NCBI GenBank assembly: GCA_910579035.1
Contig: CAJTSR010000009.1
Location: forward strand, 40,770-104,769
Origin: an uncultured Muribaculaceae bacterium
Lineage (GTDB): Bacteria; Bacteroidota; Bacteroidia; Bacteroidales; Muribaculaceae
Length of the DNA stretch: 64,000 bases
Reading direction: 5' to 3'
Shown here: piece by piece, positions 34,130 to 43,756 of the stretch
Layout: the number at the start of each line of letters is the position of its first letter
Numbering within the stretch: the first letter of the stretch is position 1
Notes under the pieces: generated by a model
Told to the model about the DNA's origin: nothing
Databases searched by the model: none
Seen by the model: the letters and a program-made list of their open reading frames with translations, nothing else
Translations under genes and position numbers: made by a program

Positions 34130-35917
34130 ATGTCATTTCTAAATAAAGTACGCAACTCTTTTCTGTCTGCATGCATAGGCTTTCTGCCCGTAGCCATGCT
34201 CCAGAGCTGCTCCGACGACGACAACGGGCCAAACTACCCCAACGGCACATACATGGCCGACTGGGCTGAAGTGAACGACGCCGCAATCGAAGGAGAGATT
34301 ATGATTTTCAACTTCGAGGCAACCGCGCCCTGGACTGCCGCAAGCACCGAGGAATGGTGTAAGGTACTCAGCCCCGAAGGCGTGGCCGGCCAGTCGACCC
34401 TGCGCCTCGAAATAGCGCCCAACACCTCCCTTAAAGGCCGCAGCACAGAGGTAACCATCAGCGTGGCCGGCGCTGCCGAGCAGGCAGTTGTAGCCGTACG
34501 CCAAGGCGATGGCGACATCGAGCACGGCAGCGGCACATACCGCGAAGTAAACAAGTGGGTATACGACTATATGGCCGAGATGTACCTCTGGAACGACAAC
34601 ATCCCCAAGCTCGAACTCGATTACAGCGTTGACTATCAAAGCTTCCTGAAATCGATGCTCGACGGCGTAGCCTCCTTCGACAACGCCAACAAGGACGACG
34701 GCGTTCTGATCGGCGACCAGCGCATATACTTCACCTATATCGACAGCAACGCCCCCATCTCGCGTGGCGTTGGCGACCAGATAAACGACAGCGGCATCAT
34801 GAGCATAGGCGGCGCAAGCTTTGAAGTAGAAGGCGGCGGCATGGCTCTCGGACTCGTTATCCGCCTTGTGGCTCCCGACACCGAGGCGGCCAAAGCAGGC
34901 ATCAAGCGCGGCGACTTCATCACCAAGGTCAACGGCATAACAGTGACAGAAAGCAACTACCAGTCGCTTGCCTCAAGCATATTCAAAGGCAACGTCACCG
35001 TTACTGTCAACGACGTCGATTTCACTGGCAGCGCTGCCGTGGTCACTCCTCGCGGCGACATTTCCTTCAGCTCTTCAGCCTACACCGATCCCGCCATCTA
35101 CAAGGCATCTGTCGCCACCACGGCGTCCGGCAAAAAGGTAGGCTACCTCCTCCATATGGGCTTCGATATGGCATATGACGAGCAGATGATCGACATCTTC
35201 AACCAGTTCAAGACAGAAGGCATCGACGAACTCATCATCGACCTCCGCTACAACCCCGGCGGCATGGTACTGTCGAGCACAGTACTCGGCACCCTCGTGG
35301 CAGGCTCGCAGCATAAAGACAAAATCTACCTGCGCACAACCTACAACAGCGCCCGCACAGCCAAAGGCGAGAAAGGCGAGTACTTCATCGGAAACCCCTC
35401 CAACCCCGAGAACCCCGAAGGCTACCAGAACATAGCCAAGGCGCTTGACGCTGCAGTAGGTCTCAAACGCGTGTTTGTAATCACCTCCGGCACCACCGCA
35501 TCTGCCAGCGAACTGCTCATCAACGGCCTGCGCGGCATCGGCATCGAAGTAAACACCATCGGACTCCGCACCCTTGGCAAGAATGCCGGTATGGAAGGTA
35601 TACGCCAGTCGTTCCTGCGATATGTGTTCACATTCTATCCCATCACTTTCTACTGCGAAAACGCACAAGGATTCAGGGATTACGCAGGCGGCTTCCCCGC
35701 AGACCTCGAACTCGACGAAACCTCAATCTATCCGGGCGATTTCGGCACCTCTGCCGACTACCTCTCGCGCGCCGCGCTACAGTGGGCCGACACCGGACAG
35801 AAGCCGTCGACAGGACGCTCCAGAAGCGCCGCAGGCACTATCAGCGCCCTCGATGTGACCGACAACGACAACGCGTTCCGCCGCATGGGTGGATCTATCG
35901 TGATGCGCGGCGAATAA
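34130..35917 (+). CDS. S41 family peptidase lipoprotein with BACON and PDZ domains
   Basis: The 595-residue lipoprotein has a signal ending in LQSC. A BACON-like domain (about residues 45-125, NFEATAPWTAASTEEWCKV) precedes an S41 N-terminal helical region (YDYMAEMYLWNDNIP). A PDZ domain follows (about 225-300, DTEAAKAGIKRGDFITKVNG), then the tail-specific protease domain. The catalytic serine is in TSGTTASASELLING at about residue 460, and the conserved DLRYNPGG is present. It is probably an outer-membrane-anchored endopeptidase acting at the surface or in the periplasm. Confidence 0.9.
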   Translation: MSFLNKVRNSFLSACIGFLPVAMLQSCSDDDNGPNYPNGTYMADWAEVNDAAIEGEIMIFNFEATAPWTAASTEEWCKVLSPEGVAGQSTLRLEIAPNTSLKGRSTEVTISVAGAAEQAVVAVRQGDGDIEHGSGTYREVNKWVYDYMAEMYLWNDNIPKLELDYSVDYQSFLKSMLDGVASFDNANKDDGVLIGDQRIYFTYIDSNAPISRGVGDQINDSGIMSIGGASFEVEGGGMALGLVIRLVAPDTEAAKAGIKRGDFITKVNGITVTESNYQSLASSIFKGNVTVTVNDVDFTGSAAVVTPRGDISFSSSAYTDPAIYKASVATTASGKKVGYLLHMGFDMAYDEQMIDIFNQFKTEGIDELIIDLRYNPGGMVLSSTVLGTLVAGSQHKDKIYLRTTYNSARTAKGEKGEYFIGNPSNPENPEGYQNIAKALDAAVGLKRVFVITSGTTASASELLINGLRGIGIEVNTIGLRTLGKNAGMEGIRQSFLRYVFTFYPITFYCENAQGFRDYAGGFPADLELDETSIYPGDFGTSADYLSRAALQWADTGQKPSTGRSRSAAGTISALDVTDNDNAFRRMGGSIVMRGE

Positions 35918-35943
35918 ACTCCCGACACACCACACCTTTTACC

Positions 35944-35980
35944 GCAAGGACGTGCCCCGCGCACGTCCTTGCTCCGTTTA
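35944..35980 (+). terminator. Terminator after the S41 peptidase gene
   Basis: A 12-bp perfect stem GCAAGGACGTGC / GCACGTCCTTGC has a 5-nt loop and is followed by TCCGTTTA. Confidence 0.65.
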
Positions 35981-36047
35981 TGGCAAAAAAATGTGAATAA
36001 TTTGCCATAGGCAAGGCCTCCAAAGGCACATATTACGAGCTTTTTCG

Positions 36048-36055
36048 TAACTTTG
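36048..36055 (+). promoter_or_regulatory. -7 box overlapping the start region of the C11 peptidase gene
   Basis: TAACTTTG at 36048-36055 is followed by the ATG at 36062, which is about where transcription would begin. The -33 region is not clear. Confidence 0.5.
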
Positions 36056-36061
36056 CAAGTT

Positions 36062-37255
36062 ATGAAAACCAAGCATCTGCTACACAGCATATACACACTT
36101 CTGATCTCTGCCTGCGCACTGAGCATGACCGGCTGCGGCGACAAGGACGAACCCACGCCTCCCACACCGCCGGAACCGGCCGGCCCCGCCGAACGCACAG
36201 TACTGGTCTACATGGCCGCCAACAATAATCTTGGCAGCAGCCGCTACGACCGTATGGACATCGACGAGATGCGGCAGGCCGCAAAAGCCGGCGACACTCG
36301 TGGCGGACGCCTCGTCATATATCACGCGGGCTACAATACCGCCCCGACCCTCGTGGAGATACTTGCCGACAGGCTTGACACCCTGAAAGTGTACGACAAC
36401 GAGAACCTCTCGGTATCGTCAGCCCGCATGGCCGAAGTATTCAGCGACCTCGACGAGAAAGTTCCGGCGCGCCAGTACGGCCTCGTGCTGTGGAGCCACG
36501 GCACAGGCTGGCTGCAGGACGGTATGGAAGAGCCGGAGCGCCGACGCTCCTTCGGACTCGAAGGGCGCCACACTATGAACGTCAGCACGCTCGCGCAGAC
36601 CATCGAGGAAGCACCCTTCAAGCTTGACTTCGTATACTTCGACTGCTGCTACATGATGAGCGTCGAAACCCTCTACCAGATGCGGCGCACAGCCCCCGTC
36701 ATAGCCGGAAGCACCACGGAGCTGCTCACCACAGGCATGCCCTACGACCAAAACATAGCGTGCTTCTTCAAGAACGGCCAAGCAGACTTAATCGGCGCCG
36801 CCCAAAACACTTTCAACCTCTACAACGCCATGAGCGGCCAGAACCGCACATGCACCATGAGCGTGCTGTCGACCGACGGCCTCGACAAACTCGCCGACGC
36901 GGTACGGGAGATATACATAAAGGCCACGCCCGGAATGCCCGAAGGCTATACCCCCCAGATATTTTCAAACGCAAGCGTGTCGAGCTGCCACTACTTCGAC
37001 CTCTACGACTACATCAAAACCATATGCAAGGATTTCGACGGAGCCGACAAGCTCTGGCAGGAATTTGAGGCAGCATTCAACGCCGCCATGCTCTACAGCG
37101 AGGCAACGCCAAAGCTCTGGAACGTGGTGCCGCTCGACCGATGCCACGGCCTGTCGACATACATTCTCACCTCCGACCGCTCTGCATCGCTTAAAAACTA
37201 CAATACCCTCGACTGGTATACCGACGTAGCCTCAGTAATCAAATTCAAAGAATAA
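36062..37255 (+). CDS. Clostripain (C11) family cysteine peptidase lipoprotein
   Basis: The 397-residue lipoprotein has a lipobox SMTGC (C25) and a proline-rich linker PTPPTPPEP. The C11 catalytic histidine is in LWSHGTGW (H146) and the cysteine in YFDCCYMMS (C195 or C196). Such peptidases cut after basic residues and often mature themselves. Location is probably the outer membrane. A TAACTTTG box ends only 6 bp before the ATG, so the mRNA may have almost no leader. The MscS gene follows 9 bp later. Confidence 0.9.
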   Translation: MKTKHLLHSIYTLLISACALSMTGCGDKDEPTPPTPPEPAGPAERTVLVYMAANNNLGSSRYDRMDIDEMRQAAKAGDTRGGRLVIYHAGYNTAPTLVEILADRLDTLKVYDNENLSVSSARMAEVFSDLDEKVPARQYGLVLWSHGTGWLQDGMEEPERRRSFGLEGRHTMNVSTLAQTIEEAPFKLDFVYFDCCYMMSVETLYQMRRTAPVIAGSTTELLTTGMPYDQNIACFFKNGQADLIGAAQNTFNLYNAMSGQNRTCTMSVLSTDGLDKLADAVREIYIKATPGMPEGYTPQIFSNASVSSCHYFDLYDYIKTICKDFDGADKLWQEFEAAFNAAMLYSEATPKLWNVVPLDRCHGLSTYILTSDRSASLKNYNTLDWYTDVASVIKFKE

Positions 37256-37264
37256 CACCAACCT

Positions 37265-38371
37265 ATGATTAATTTACAAATCCCCGGCATGCCCACAGCA
37301 ATGCCCGACTCTGTACCCGACCGCGGCCAGGAACTGGCCATGCTCAAATCGCTGCCTTTCGACGAGCTTATGGACCGCATCGTGCACTCCATGGTCGAAT
37401 TTGCCATCAATCTGGCCATAGCCATAGTAGTGTTCTATGTCGGACGACTGATTATAACCAAACTCTACAAAGTGGTGAGCGGCGTGTTCGCCCGCCGCAG
37501 CATCGACCGCTCCTTGGCAGTATTCGTGCTCAGCATGGTGCGGATAGTGCTATACTTTATACTGATAGTCACCGTGATAGGCATTTTGGGCATAAACACT
37601 ACCTCGTTTATCGCCATCTTCGCCTCTGCCGGTGTCGCTGTCGGTATGGCATTGAGCGGCACCTTGCAGAACTTCGCCGGAGGCGTGCTCATACTCCTGC
37701 TCAAACCCTACAAGATCGGCGACTACATCGAAGCTCAGGGCTACGCCGGCACGGTGCGTGAGATTCAGATTTTCCACACCATCATCAACACCCCCGACAA
37801 CAAGGTAATAATCATACCCAACGGCGGACTCTCCACCGGCTCGCTCAACAACTGGTCGCGCGAGGACTACCGCCGTGTCGACTGGATAGTAAGCATATCC
37901 TACGGCGACAACATAGCCGAAGCCCGCGAGAAGATACTCGCCATACTCGCCTCCGACGGCCGAGTGGTGGAGCGCTACCTCGAAGACGACCGCGAGCGCC
38001 ATGCCGCGGCCATTGCCGAGCAAGCCGCCGCTACCGACTCAGCCGAAGAGCAACAGGCCGAAGAGAAGGCTCCGCGAGGCATAGCCCGCATATTCCACCG
38101 CCGCCGCAAAGCCGTCAAAGAAGCACTGCGCGAGGCTGCCAAGCCGGTGGCAAACCCCTTTGCCGAAAGCCGTGTCGACCGCGCGCCCGGCGTGTGGGTG
38201 TCGGCGCTCGCAGCAAGCAGTGTCGACCTCAAAGTAAGCGCATGGACCCGCTCCGAGAACTACTGGGGTGTGTACTACAGCGTCAACGAGCGCATACTCG
38301 CCGAACTACCATCAGAAAACATCCATTTCCCCTTCCCGCAGCTCGACGTGCACCTGTCGCCCGGCGAATGA
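37265..38371 (+). CDS. MscS family mechanosensitive channel
   Basis: The 368-residue protein has three membrane segments. The pore-lining helix is rich in Gly and Ala (FASAGVAVGMALSGTLQNFAGG), as in MscS TM3, followed by the beta domain (KIGDYIEAQGYAGTVREI) and IIPNGGL. The C-terminal domain is interrupted by about 70 residues of charged sequence (EEQQAEEKAPRGIARIFHRRR) not usual in short MscS proteins. It probably releases solutes upon hypo-osmotic shock. It lies between peptidase genes on the same strand. Confidence 0.92.
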   Translation: MINLQIPGMPTAMPDSVPDRGQELAMLKSLPFDELMDRIVHSMVEFAINLAIAIVVFYVGRLIITKLYKVVSGVFARRSIDRSLAVFVLSMVRIVLYFILIVTVIGILGINTTSFIAIFASAGVAVGMALSGTLQNFAGGVLILLLKPYKIGDYIEAQGYAGTVREIQIFHTIINTPDNKVIIIPNGGLSTGSLNNWSREDYRRVDWIVSISYGDNIAEAREKILAILASDGRVVERYLEDDRERHAAAIAEQAAATDSAEEQQAEEKAPRGIARIFHRRRKAVKEALREAAKPVANPFAESRVDRAPGVWVSALAASSVDLKVSAWTRSENYWGVYYSVNERILAELPSENIHFPFPQLDVHLSPGE

Positions 38372-38394
38372 GTAATGACTAAATCCTCAAAAAT

Positions 38395-40530
38395 ATGAAA
38401 ACCGTCCACACAGCTCTTGCAATGGCAATCCTTTTGACTTCCTGCGCAAAAACCGGGAAAATAGAATACCCGGCAGCACCTTCCGACAGCACCAGCTACG
38501 AAGTTTTCGGCATGACAGTGGCCGACCCCTACCGTCCGCTCGAAAACGACACCGCCGCCGCAACCCTCGCGTGGGTAGAGGCCGAAAACAAGGTGACACA
38601 GGACTATCTCTCGCAGATTCCGTTCCGCGAAAACCTGCGCAAACGCCTGTCGACCCTCAACCGCTATAAGAAAGAAGGACTGCCCTCGCTGGAAAACGAC
38701 GGCAAATATTATTTCTTCGCAAACGACGGCTCTAAAAACCAGAGCATTCTCTACCGCATGGACAGCATCGGAGCCGAGCCGGAGGTATTTATCGACCCCA
38801 ACGAACTCTCCGACGACGGCACGGTGGCCCTTACCGGCGTATACCAGAGCCACGACGGGCGCCATACCGCCTACACCATATCGCGCTCCGGCAGCGACTG
38901 GACCGAGATATACGTGCTCGACACAGCCACCGGCAAGCTGCTGCCCGACCACATCGAATGGGCCAAGTTCACCGGCGCGGCATGGCACGGCGACGGCTTC
39001 TACTACAGCGCTTACCCCCGCCCCGAAGCCGGCAAGGAATACTCCGTTGCAAACGAATACCACAAAGTATACTACCATAAGCTGGGCACTCCCCAAAGCG
39101 AGGACAAGGTTGTATTCGAGAATCCCGAACAGCCTCTCTATTTCCACTCTGCCGACGTGTCGGACGACGAAAGCACCATGTGGGTCACCGCATCGGGACA
39201 AGGCCACGGCAACACTCTTGCCTTCAAGAGCCTCGACAAGCCCGGCAAGTGGACGAGCCTTGCCGACAGCCAGGACTATACCGCTGCTCCAATAGGGGTG
39301 GTCGACGGCAAGATGTACATGTTCACCTCCATCGATGCTCCGCGCAATCGCCTCGTGTGCATCGACCTCGCCAGGCCCGGCCGTGAAAACTGGGTCGACA
39401 TAGTGCCCGAAGATGCCGAAGGCGGCGTGCTCACCAACGTGCTGTTCTCCGGCAAGGACAAACTCATAGCCGTCTTCGACCGCGATGCCTCCAACCACGC
39501 CTACATCTTCCCCCTCGAAGGCGGCAAGGCCATTCGCGAAGTCGAATTCCCGACATACGGCACATCGTCGTTCTCTGCCGGACGCTCCACCGACCGTGTG
39601 TTCTACTCCTTCTCAAGCTTCGTATATCCCTCGGCCATATACTCCTACGACCCTGCCACAGGCGAAAGCACCCTCTACAAATCGACCGAAATCGAAGGCT
39701 TCAACCCCGACGACTACGTTACCGAGCAGGTATTCTATACCTCTGCCGACGGTACCCGCGTGCCGATGTTCACCGTCCGTCATAAAGACGTCAAGCCCGA
39801 CGGCACCAACCCCGTATACCTCTACGGCTACGGAGGCTTCAACGTGACCCTCAACCCCGGCTTCAACCCCAACCGCCTGCTATGGCTCGAAAACGGCGGC
39901 ATATATGCCCAGGCCAACCTGCGCGGCGGCGCCGAATACGGCGAAAGCTGGCACCAGGCAGGCACGAAGATGCAGAAACTCAATGTGTTCAACGACTTCA
40001 TCGCTGCCGCCGAATATATGATTGACAAAGGCTGGACCACTCCCGAGCTGCTCACCATCGAAGGCGGCAGCAACGGCGGCCTGCTCGTCGGCGCCACTGT
40101 CAATATGCGTCCCGACCTTTTCCGCGTGGCCATTCCCCGCGTGGGCGTGATGGATATGATGCGCTACCACCTCTTTACCATCGGCTGGAACTGGGCTTCC
40201 GACTACGGCACCTCCGAGGACTCGCCCGAAATGGCCAAATACCTTCTGGACTACTCGCCCCTGCACAACATCAGCAACGACGGCACTCCCTACCCCGCCA
40301 TAATGGTAACCACCGCCGACCACGACGACCGCGTGGTACCCGCCCACTCCTTCAAGTATGCCGCAGCTCTGCAGGCCGCAAATACCGGCTCGCAGCCCAA
40401 GCTCATACGCATCGACAGCAAGGCCGGCCACGGCGCAGGAAAGCCGGTAGCCAAGGTAATCGACGAATACGCCGACATCTACTCCTTCATATTCCACAAC
40501 CTCGGCATAGAGCCGGCCACAGACAAGTGA
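38395..40530 (+). CDS. Prolyl oligopeptidase (S9A) lipoprotein
   Basis: The 711-residue protein has a lipoprotein-type signal ending in LLTSC. The seven-bladed propeller covers about residues 90-430 and the alpha/beta-hydrolase domain the N-terminal edge and C-terminal 260 residues. The nucleophile is in GGSNGGLLVGA (about S559), the acid in DHDDRVVP (about 643) and the histidine in GHGAGKP (about 679). It cuts after proline in short peptides, probably in the periplasm. The stop overlaps the GTG start of the next gene (GTGA). Confidence 0.94.
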   Translation: MKTVHTALAMAILLTSCAKTGKIEYPAAPSDSTSYEVFGMTVADPYRPLENDTAAATLAWVEAENKVTQDYLSQIPFRENLRKRLSTLNRYKKEGLPSLENDGKYYFFANDGSKNQSILYRMDSIGAEPEVFIDPNELSDDGTVALTGVYQSHDGRHTAYTISRSGSDWTEIYVLDTATGKLLPDHIEWAKFTGAAWHGDGFYYSAYPRPEAGKEYSVANEYHKVYYHKLGTPQSEDKVVFENPEQPLYFHSADVSDDESTMWVTASGQGHGNTLAFKSLDKPGKWTSLADSQDYTAAPIGVVDGKMYMFTSIDAPRNRLVCIDLARPGRENWVDIVPEDAEGGVLTNVLFSGKDKLIAVFDRDASNHAYIFPLEGGKAIREVEFPTYGTSSFSAGRSTDRVFYSFSSFVYPSAIYSYDPATGESTLYKSTEIEGFNPDDYVTEQVFYTSADGTRVPMFTVRHKDVKPDGTNPVYLYGYGGFNVTLNPGFNPNRLLWLENGGIYAQANLRGGAEYGESWHQAGTKMQKLNVFNDFIAAAEYMIDKGWTTPELLTIEGGSNGGLLVGATVNMRPDLFRVAIPRVGVMDMMRYHLFTIGWNWASDYGTSEDSPEMAKYLLDYSPLHNISNDGTPYPAIMVTTADHDDRVVPAHSFKYAAALQAANTGSQPKLIRIDSKAGHGAGKPVAKVIDEYADIYSFIFHNLGIEPATDK

Positions 40531-41507
40531 TTCGAGAGAAACTGATACTCGGCGCCGTATGCGCCATGCTCTGCACTGCGGCAGCGGGCTGCTTCACGGG
40601 GGTGGAAAGCACCCCGCGCATAAGCCTCTCCGATGTCAAGAAGCAGCAGGCGGCAGGAGCCACGCCCGAGCAGCAACTACTTGCAGACCTCGCCCCGGAG
40701 CCACCTTCGCGGTGGCTTCCGGGACGCCGCCTGCGTGTCGACGACGACAAGATAGGGCTTGCACTCACTGCGGCGTCGGCGCCTACGGCAGGACTAACCG
40801 GCCACGACATAGTATTCGAGAGCGCAGCCCCGGCGGTATCGCTCACCGGCACTGATGCCACCGAGTTTACCTTCCACCGGGCCGACTCTCCCTCTGACAA
40901 ATACTATTACCAGACCCCTGTTGAAATATCGGAGCTCGACACTCTGGCGGCACTCTCCGTGCCGTTCACCATCGACCTCGAAATGGTAGAGCGCATCGAT
41001 TCGCTGCTGCGCGGCAGACGCCTCTATGTGAAGACACCCGCGTGGTACGACCCCGCCGACGAGCGCAGGGCCTGCGTGGGATTGCGCCATGTGCCGATAA
41101 TAGTCGACAGCGTTGTGGCAGGCACCTCGAACTATCCCGCCGCCGTGCTGTTCACTGTCGAAGAGCCGGAACGACGCAACGCCGTGTGTCCGTCCTCAAA
41201 GCCACAGCAGCGCATGGTATACATGACGGTGGGTCGCAGCCGCGCCGCCACACGCAATTTCGACGTGCTGTTCGCTTTCGAGAACCCGCGCAAGTCGTAC
41301 CCCGAAATCAAAGACGACGTGTGGGAGCTGATAGTCCGCTCACGCGTACAGACAGCCATGAGCCGCGACGAATGCCGACTCGCCCTCGGCGCCCCTCCGT
41401 CGGTACTGCGCACGCCCACATACGGCGGAATGCGCGAAATATGGCAATACTCCGACGGCGTATACCTCGTGTTTGACGACGGCTATCTGAGCAACTTCCG
41501 ACTCTGA
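40527..41507 (+). CDS. Hypothetical lipoprotein with BamE-like C-terminal motif
   Basis: The 326-residue protein has a lipoprotein signal ending in AAAGC. No full-length family is recognised. The last 60 residues (MSRDECRLALGAPPSV...REIWQYSDGVYLVFDDGYL) resemble the motif of SmpA/BamE-type proteins, where a short helix is followed by a GxP turn and strands. The GTG start at 40527 overlaps the peptidase stop, and its own stop overlaps the next ATG (TGATG), so three genes are translationally coupled. Confidence 0.7.
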   Translation: MIREKLILGAVCAMLCTAAAGCFTGVESTPRISLSDVKKQQAAGATPEQQLLADLAPEPPSRWLPGRRLRVDDDKIGLALTAASAPTAGLTGHDIVFESAAPAVSLTGTDATEFTFHRADSPSDKYYYQTPVEISELDTLAALSVPFTIDLEMVERIDSLLRGRRLYVKTPAWYDPADERRACVGLRHVPIIVDSVVAGTSNYPAAVLFTVEEPERRNAVCPSSKPQQRMVYMTVGRSRAATRNFDVLFAFENPRKSYPEIKDDVWELIVRSRVQTAMSRDECRLALGAPPSVLRTPTYGGMREIWQYSDGVYLVFDDGYLSNFRL

Positions 41508-42292
41508 TGGAACTGCGATTCTTAGGCACCGGCACATCGACAGGCATACCCGTGCTCAGATGCCACTGCAAGGTATGCACATCGACCGACCCACGCGACA
41601 GGCGTCTGCGCGCATCAGTGATCGTGCGCCCGGCTCCGGACTGCCCGTGGATTCTGATAGACTGCGGGCCCGACCTGCGCGAGCAACTGCTGCGCGAAGG
41701 CTCGCCCGACCTGTGCGCGGCCCTGCTCACACACAGCCACTACGACCACGTGGGAGGCATCGACGACCTAAGGCCGTACACCCACGAGGCACCCGGCGGA
41801 CGATTCCCGCTCTACTGCCTCCCCGATGTCGAGCGCGACCTGCGCGACCGCGTGCCGTACTGCTTCGCCGAAAAGCTCTACCCCGGCGTGCCGACATTCA
41901 CCATACACAGCATCAAGCCCGGCAGCCCGTTCAGCATAGCCTGCGGCGACCGCGCCGTCGAAATAACGCCTCTGCCTGTGCTCCACGGCAGGCTGCCGAT
42001 AGTCGGCTACCGCATAGGCCCGATGGCGTATATCACCGACTGCTCGGTGATGCCAAAACAGACCATCGAATTGCTCCAAGGTGTCGACACGCTCGTAATC
42101 AACGCTCTGCGCCACAAAAGTCACCTCTCGCACATGAGCATCGGCGAAGCCCTCGAAGTGGCACGCGAAGTGGCGCCCCGACGCACATACTTCACCCATA
42201 TGAGCGACGGCGCAGGCCTGCACTCCGAGTCGCACAGCTTCCTGCCCGACGGTGTGGAATTTGCCTACGATACCCTCCGCCTCGAACTTTGA
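41507..42292 (+). CDS. PhnP-like MBL-fold metallohydrolase
   Basis: The 261-residue protein starts with FLGTGTSTGIPV. Cysteines C18-H-C20 and C23 lie where PhnP-type proteins bind an extra zinc. The metal-binding THSHYDHVGG and later HMSDG and H residues (LHSESHSF) are present. The family includes cyclic phosphodiesterases and related enzymes; the substrate here is not known. It is coupled to the lipoprotein gene upstream by a 1-bp overlap. Confidence 0.88.
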   Translation: MELRFLGTGTSTGIPVLRCHCKVCTSTDPRDRRLRASVIVRPAPDCPWILIDCGPDLREQLLREGSPDLCAALLTHSHYDHVGGIDDLRPYTHEAPGGRFPLYCLPDVERDLRDRVPYCFAEKLYPGVPTFTIHSIKPGSPFSIACGDRAVEITPLPVLHGRLPIVGYRIGPMAYITDCSVMPKQTIELLQGVDTLVINALRHKSHLSHMSIGEALEVAREVAPRRTYFTHMSDGAGLHSESHSFLPDGVEFAYDTLRLEL

Positions 42293-42340
42293 GCTACAGC
42301 GCGGCGTTATACTGCCGGAAACCCAAAATTCAGGTACATC

Positions 42341-42526
42341 ATGGCAAAATTCAAGACAGAAGAAGCGCGCGAGGTAGAAGCCCTCGAGCAAATAGAAGAA
42401 CGCATAGCGCGCCGCGACAGGCGCGAACGCCTGCACCGAGTACTCATAGCCGGCCTCGGCACACTGCTGGCCCTATCGGTGGCTGCCCATTTCGCAGGAG
42501 GCTGCAAATACCTCAACCGACGCTAA
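42341..42526 (+). CDS. Small membrane protein, unknown function
   Basis: This 61-residue frame begins with a highly charged helix (EEAREVEALEQIEERIARRD) and ends in one membrane segment (VLIAGLGTLLALSVAAHFA). The pattern looks like a real small membrane protein rather than a chance frame. It lies 48 bp after the MBL hydrolase gene and before a shared terminator. No family is recognised. Confidence 0.55.
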   Translation: MAKFKTEEAREVEALEQIEERIARRDRRERLHRVLIAGLGTLLALSVAAHFAGGCKYLNRR

Positions 42527-42586
42527 GGAAATCACAGGCAGGTATGCGGCGCGCCGCGTCTTCCTGCGACAAACGTTACGTAGTAA

Positions 42587-42626
42587 AAAAAGCCGCGAAA
42601 TCCGATTCAAGATTTCGCGGCTTTTT
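42587..42626. terminator. Bidirectional terminator before rsgA end
   Basis: A perfect 16-bp inverted repeat AAAAAGCCGCGAAATC / GATTTCGCGGCTTTTT with an 8-nt loop has T and A tracts for both strands. Confidence 0.9.
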
Positions 42627-42627
42627 A

Positions 42628-43587
42628 TCAGTATGGCTTTCGATATTTGTCGGAGGCTCCGTCGCCGGTTTCTTCGAGAATACTCAGATAGGAGTTATAG
42701 CGGCTCTCGGCTATACGGTGCTCGGCAAGAGCGTCAAGCACGGCGCAGCCCGGTTCGTGGGTGTGCGTGCAGTTGCCGAAGCGGCAATCGGTCGACAGCC
42801 TGAAAATTTCCGGGAAATAGTGCCCCACTTCCTCGCGCCCGAATTCCACCGTGCCGAAGCCCCTTATTCCAGGGGTATCTATGATGGCACCTCCGCCGGG
42901 CAGGTCGAACATCTCGGAAAAAGTAGTGGTGTGCATGCCGGTATCGTGCGCCTCCGATATCTGCCCGGTGCGCAGGTCGAGTCCGGGCACAAGCGCGTTG
43001 ATAAGGCTCGTTTTGCCCACGCCGGAATTACCCGAAAAGAGAGTGGTCTTTCCGCACAACGCCTCGCGCAGTGCGTCGAGTCCTTCGCCTGTACGCGCCG
43101 AAACGCCTATCGACGGATACCCAAGCGATTCGTACAAGGCCTTGACGGCCTCAAGCAGCTCCATATCCTCCGGCTCGCCGAGCAAGTCGATTTTGTTTAT
43201 GGCAAGCATGGCAGGAACGGAGTAGGCTTCTGCCGTGGCAAGGAAACGGTCGATAAAGGTCAGCGACGTGGTAGGGTGCGCCAGCGACACCACCAAAAGG
43301 GCGCAATCGATATTGGCGGCTATGATATGAGTGGCTTTCGACAGATTTGTAGAGCGCCGTATTATATAATTGCGCCTCGGCAGCACCTCTGTGATAAAGG
43401 CCACGCCGTCCGGCCCCGGCTCGGCGATACGCACACAGTCGCCCACCGCCACGGGGTTGGTGGTCCGCAAGCCCTTTATCCTGAAATTGCCTTTGACCTT
43501 GCACGGCACTTCCGAAACCACGTCCGCGCCGCATACGCGCACTATATATAGCGAGCCGGTATTGCGTATAACTATTCCATCTGTCAT
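42628..43587 (-). CDS. rsgA: Ribosome small subunit-dependent GTPase A
   Basis: The 319-residue protein is a circularly permuted GTPase that helps late 30S assembly. It has an N-terminal OB-fold (about residues 1-70). The G motifs appear in permuted order: NKIDL first (G4), then GNSGVGKTSLIN (G1) and DTPGIRGFG (G3). The C-terminal zinc site is DCRFGNCTHTHEPGC. It has its own promoter at 43610-43640 and is transcribed alone. Confidence 0.97.
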   Translation of the reverse strand: MTDGIVIRNTGSLYIVRVCGADVVSEVPCKVKGNFRIKGLRTTNPVAVGDCVRIAEPGPDGVAFITEVLPRRNYIIRRSTNLSKATHIIAANIDCALLVVSLAHPTTSLTFIDRFLATAEAYSVPAMLAINKIDLLGEPEDMELLEAVKALYESLGYPSIGVSARTGEGLDALREALCGKTTLFSGNSGVGKTSLINALVPGLDLRTGQISEAHDTGMHTTTFSEMFDLPGGGAIIDTPGIRGFGTVEFGREEVGHYFPEIFRLSTDCRFGNCTHTHEPGCAVLDALAEHRIAESRYNSYLSILEETGDGASDKYRKPY

Positions 43588-43609
43588 TATCAGGGGTATT
43601 TTTGATTCA

Positions 43610-43640
43610 CAAAATTAAGAAAAGAGAGCGGCTTAAACAA
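43610..43640 (-). promoter_or_regulatory. Promoter of rsgA
   Basis: On the minus strand TTG (43640-43638) and TAATTTTG (43617-43610) are 20 bp apart. The start near 43603 gives a leader of about 16 nt. Confidence 0.6.
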
Positions 43641-43756
43641 GCAAAAAGCACAAGGTCGATGAGAAAGGGGTTAAACTAAGTTAATGATTCGCACTTTCCA
43701 AAGCCCGTGGCGTTAATCCTGTAATACATTATACACGACTAACCTACGATTCATTT

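Noticed and set aside
41560..43551. A 663-codon open frame on the plus strand
   Set aside because: It overlaps the MBL hydrolase in another frame and rsgA on the opposite strand. The translation is low-complexity and Arg-rich.
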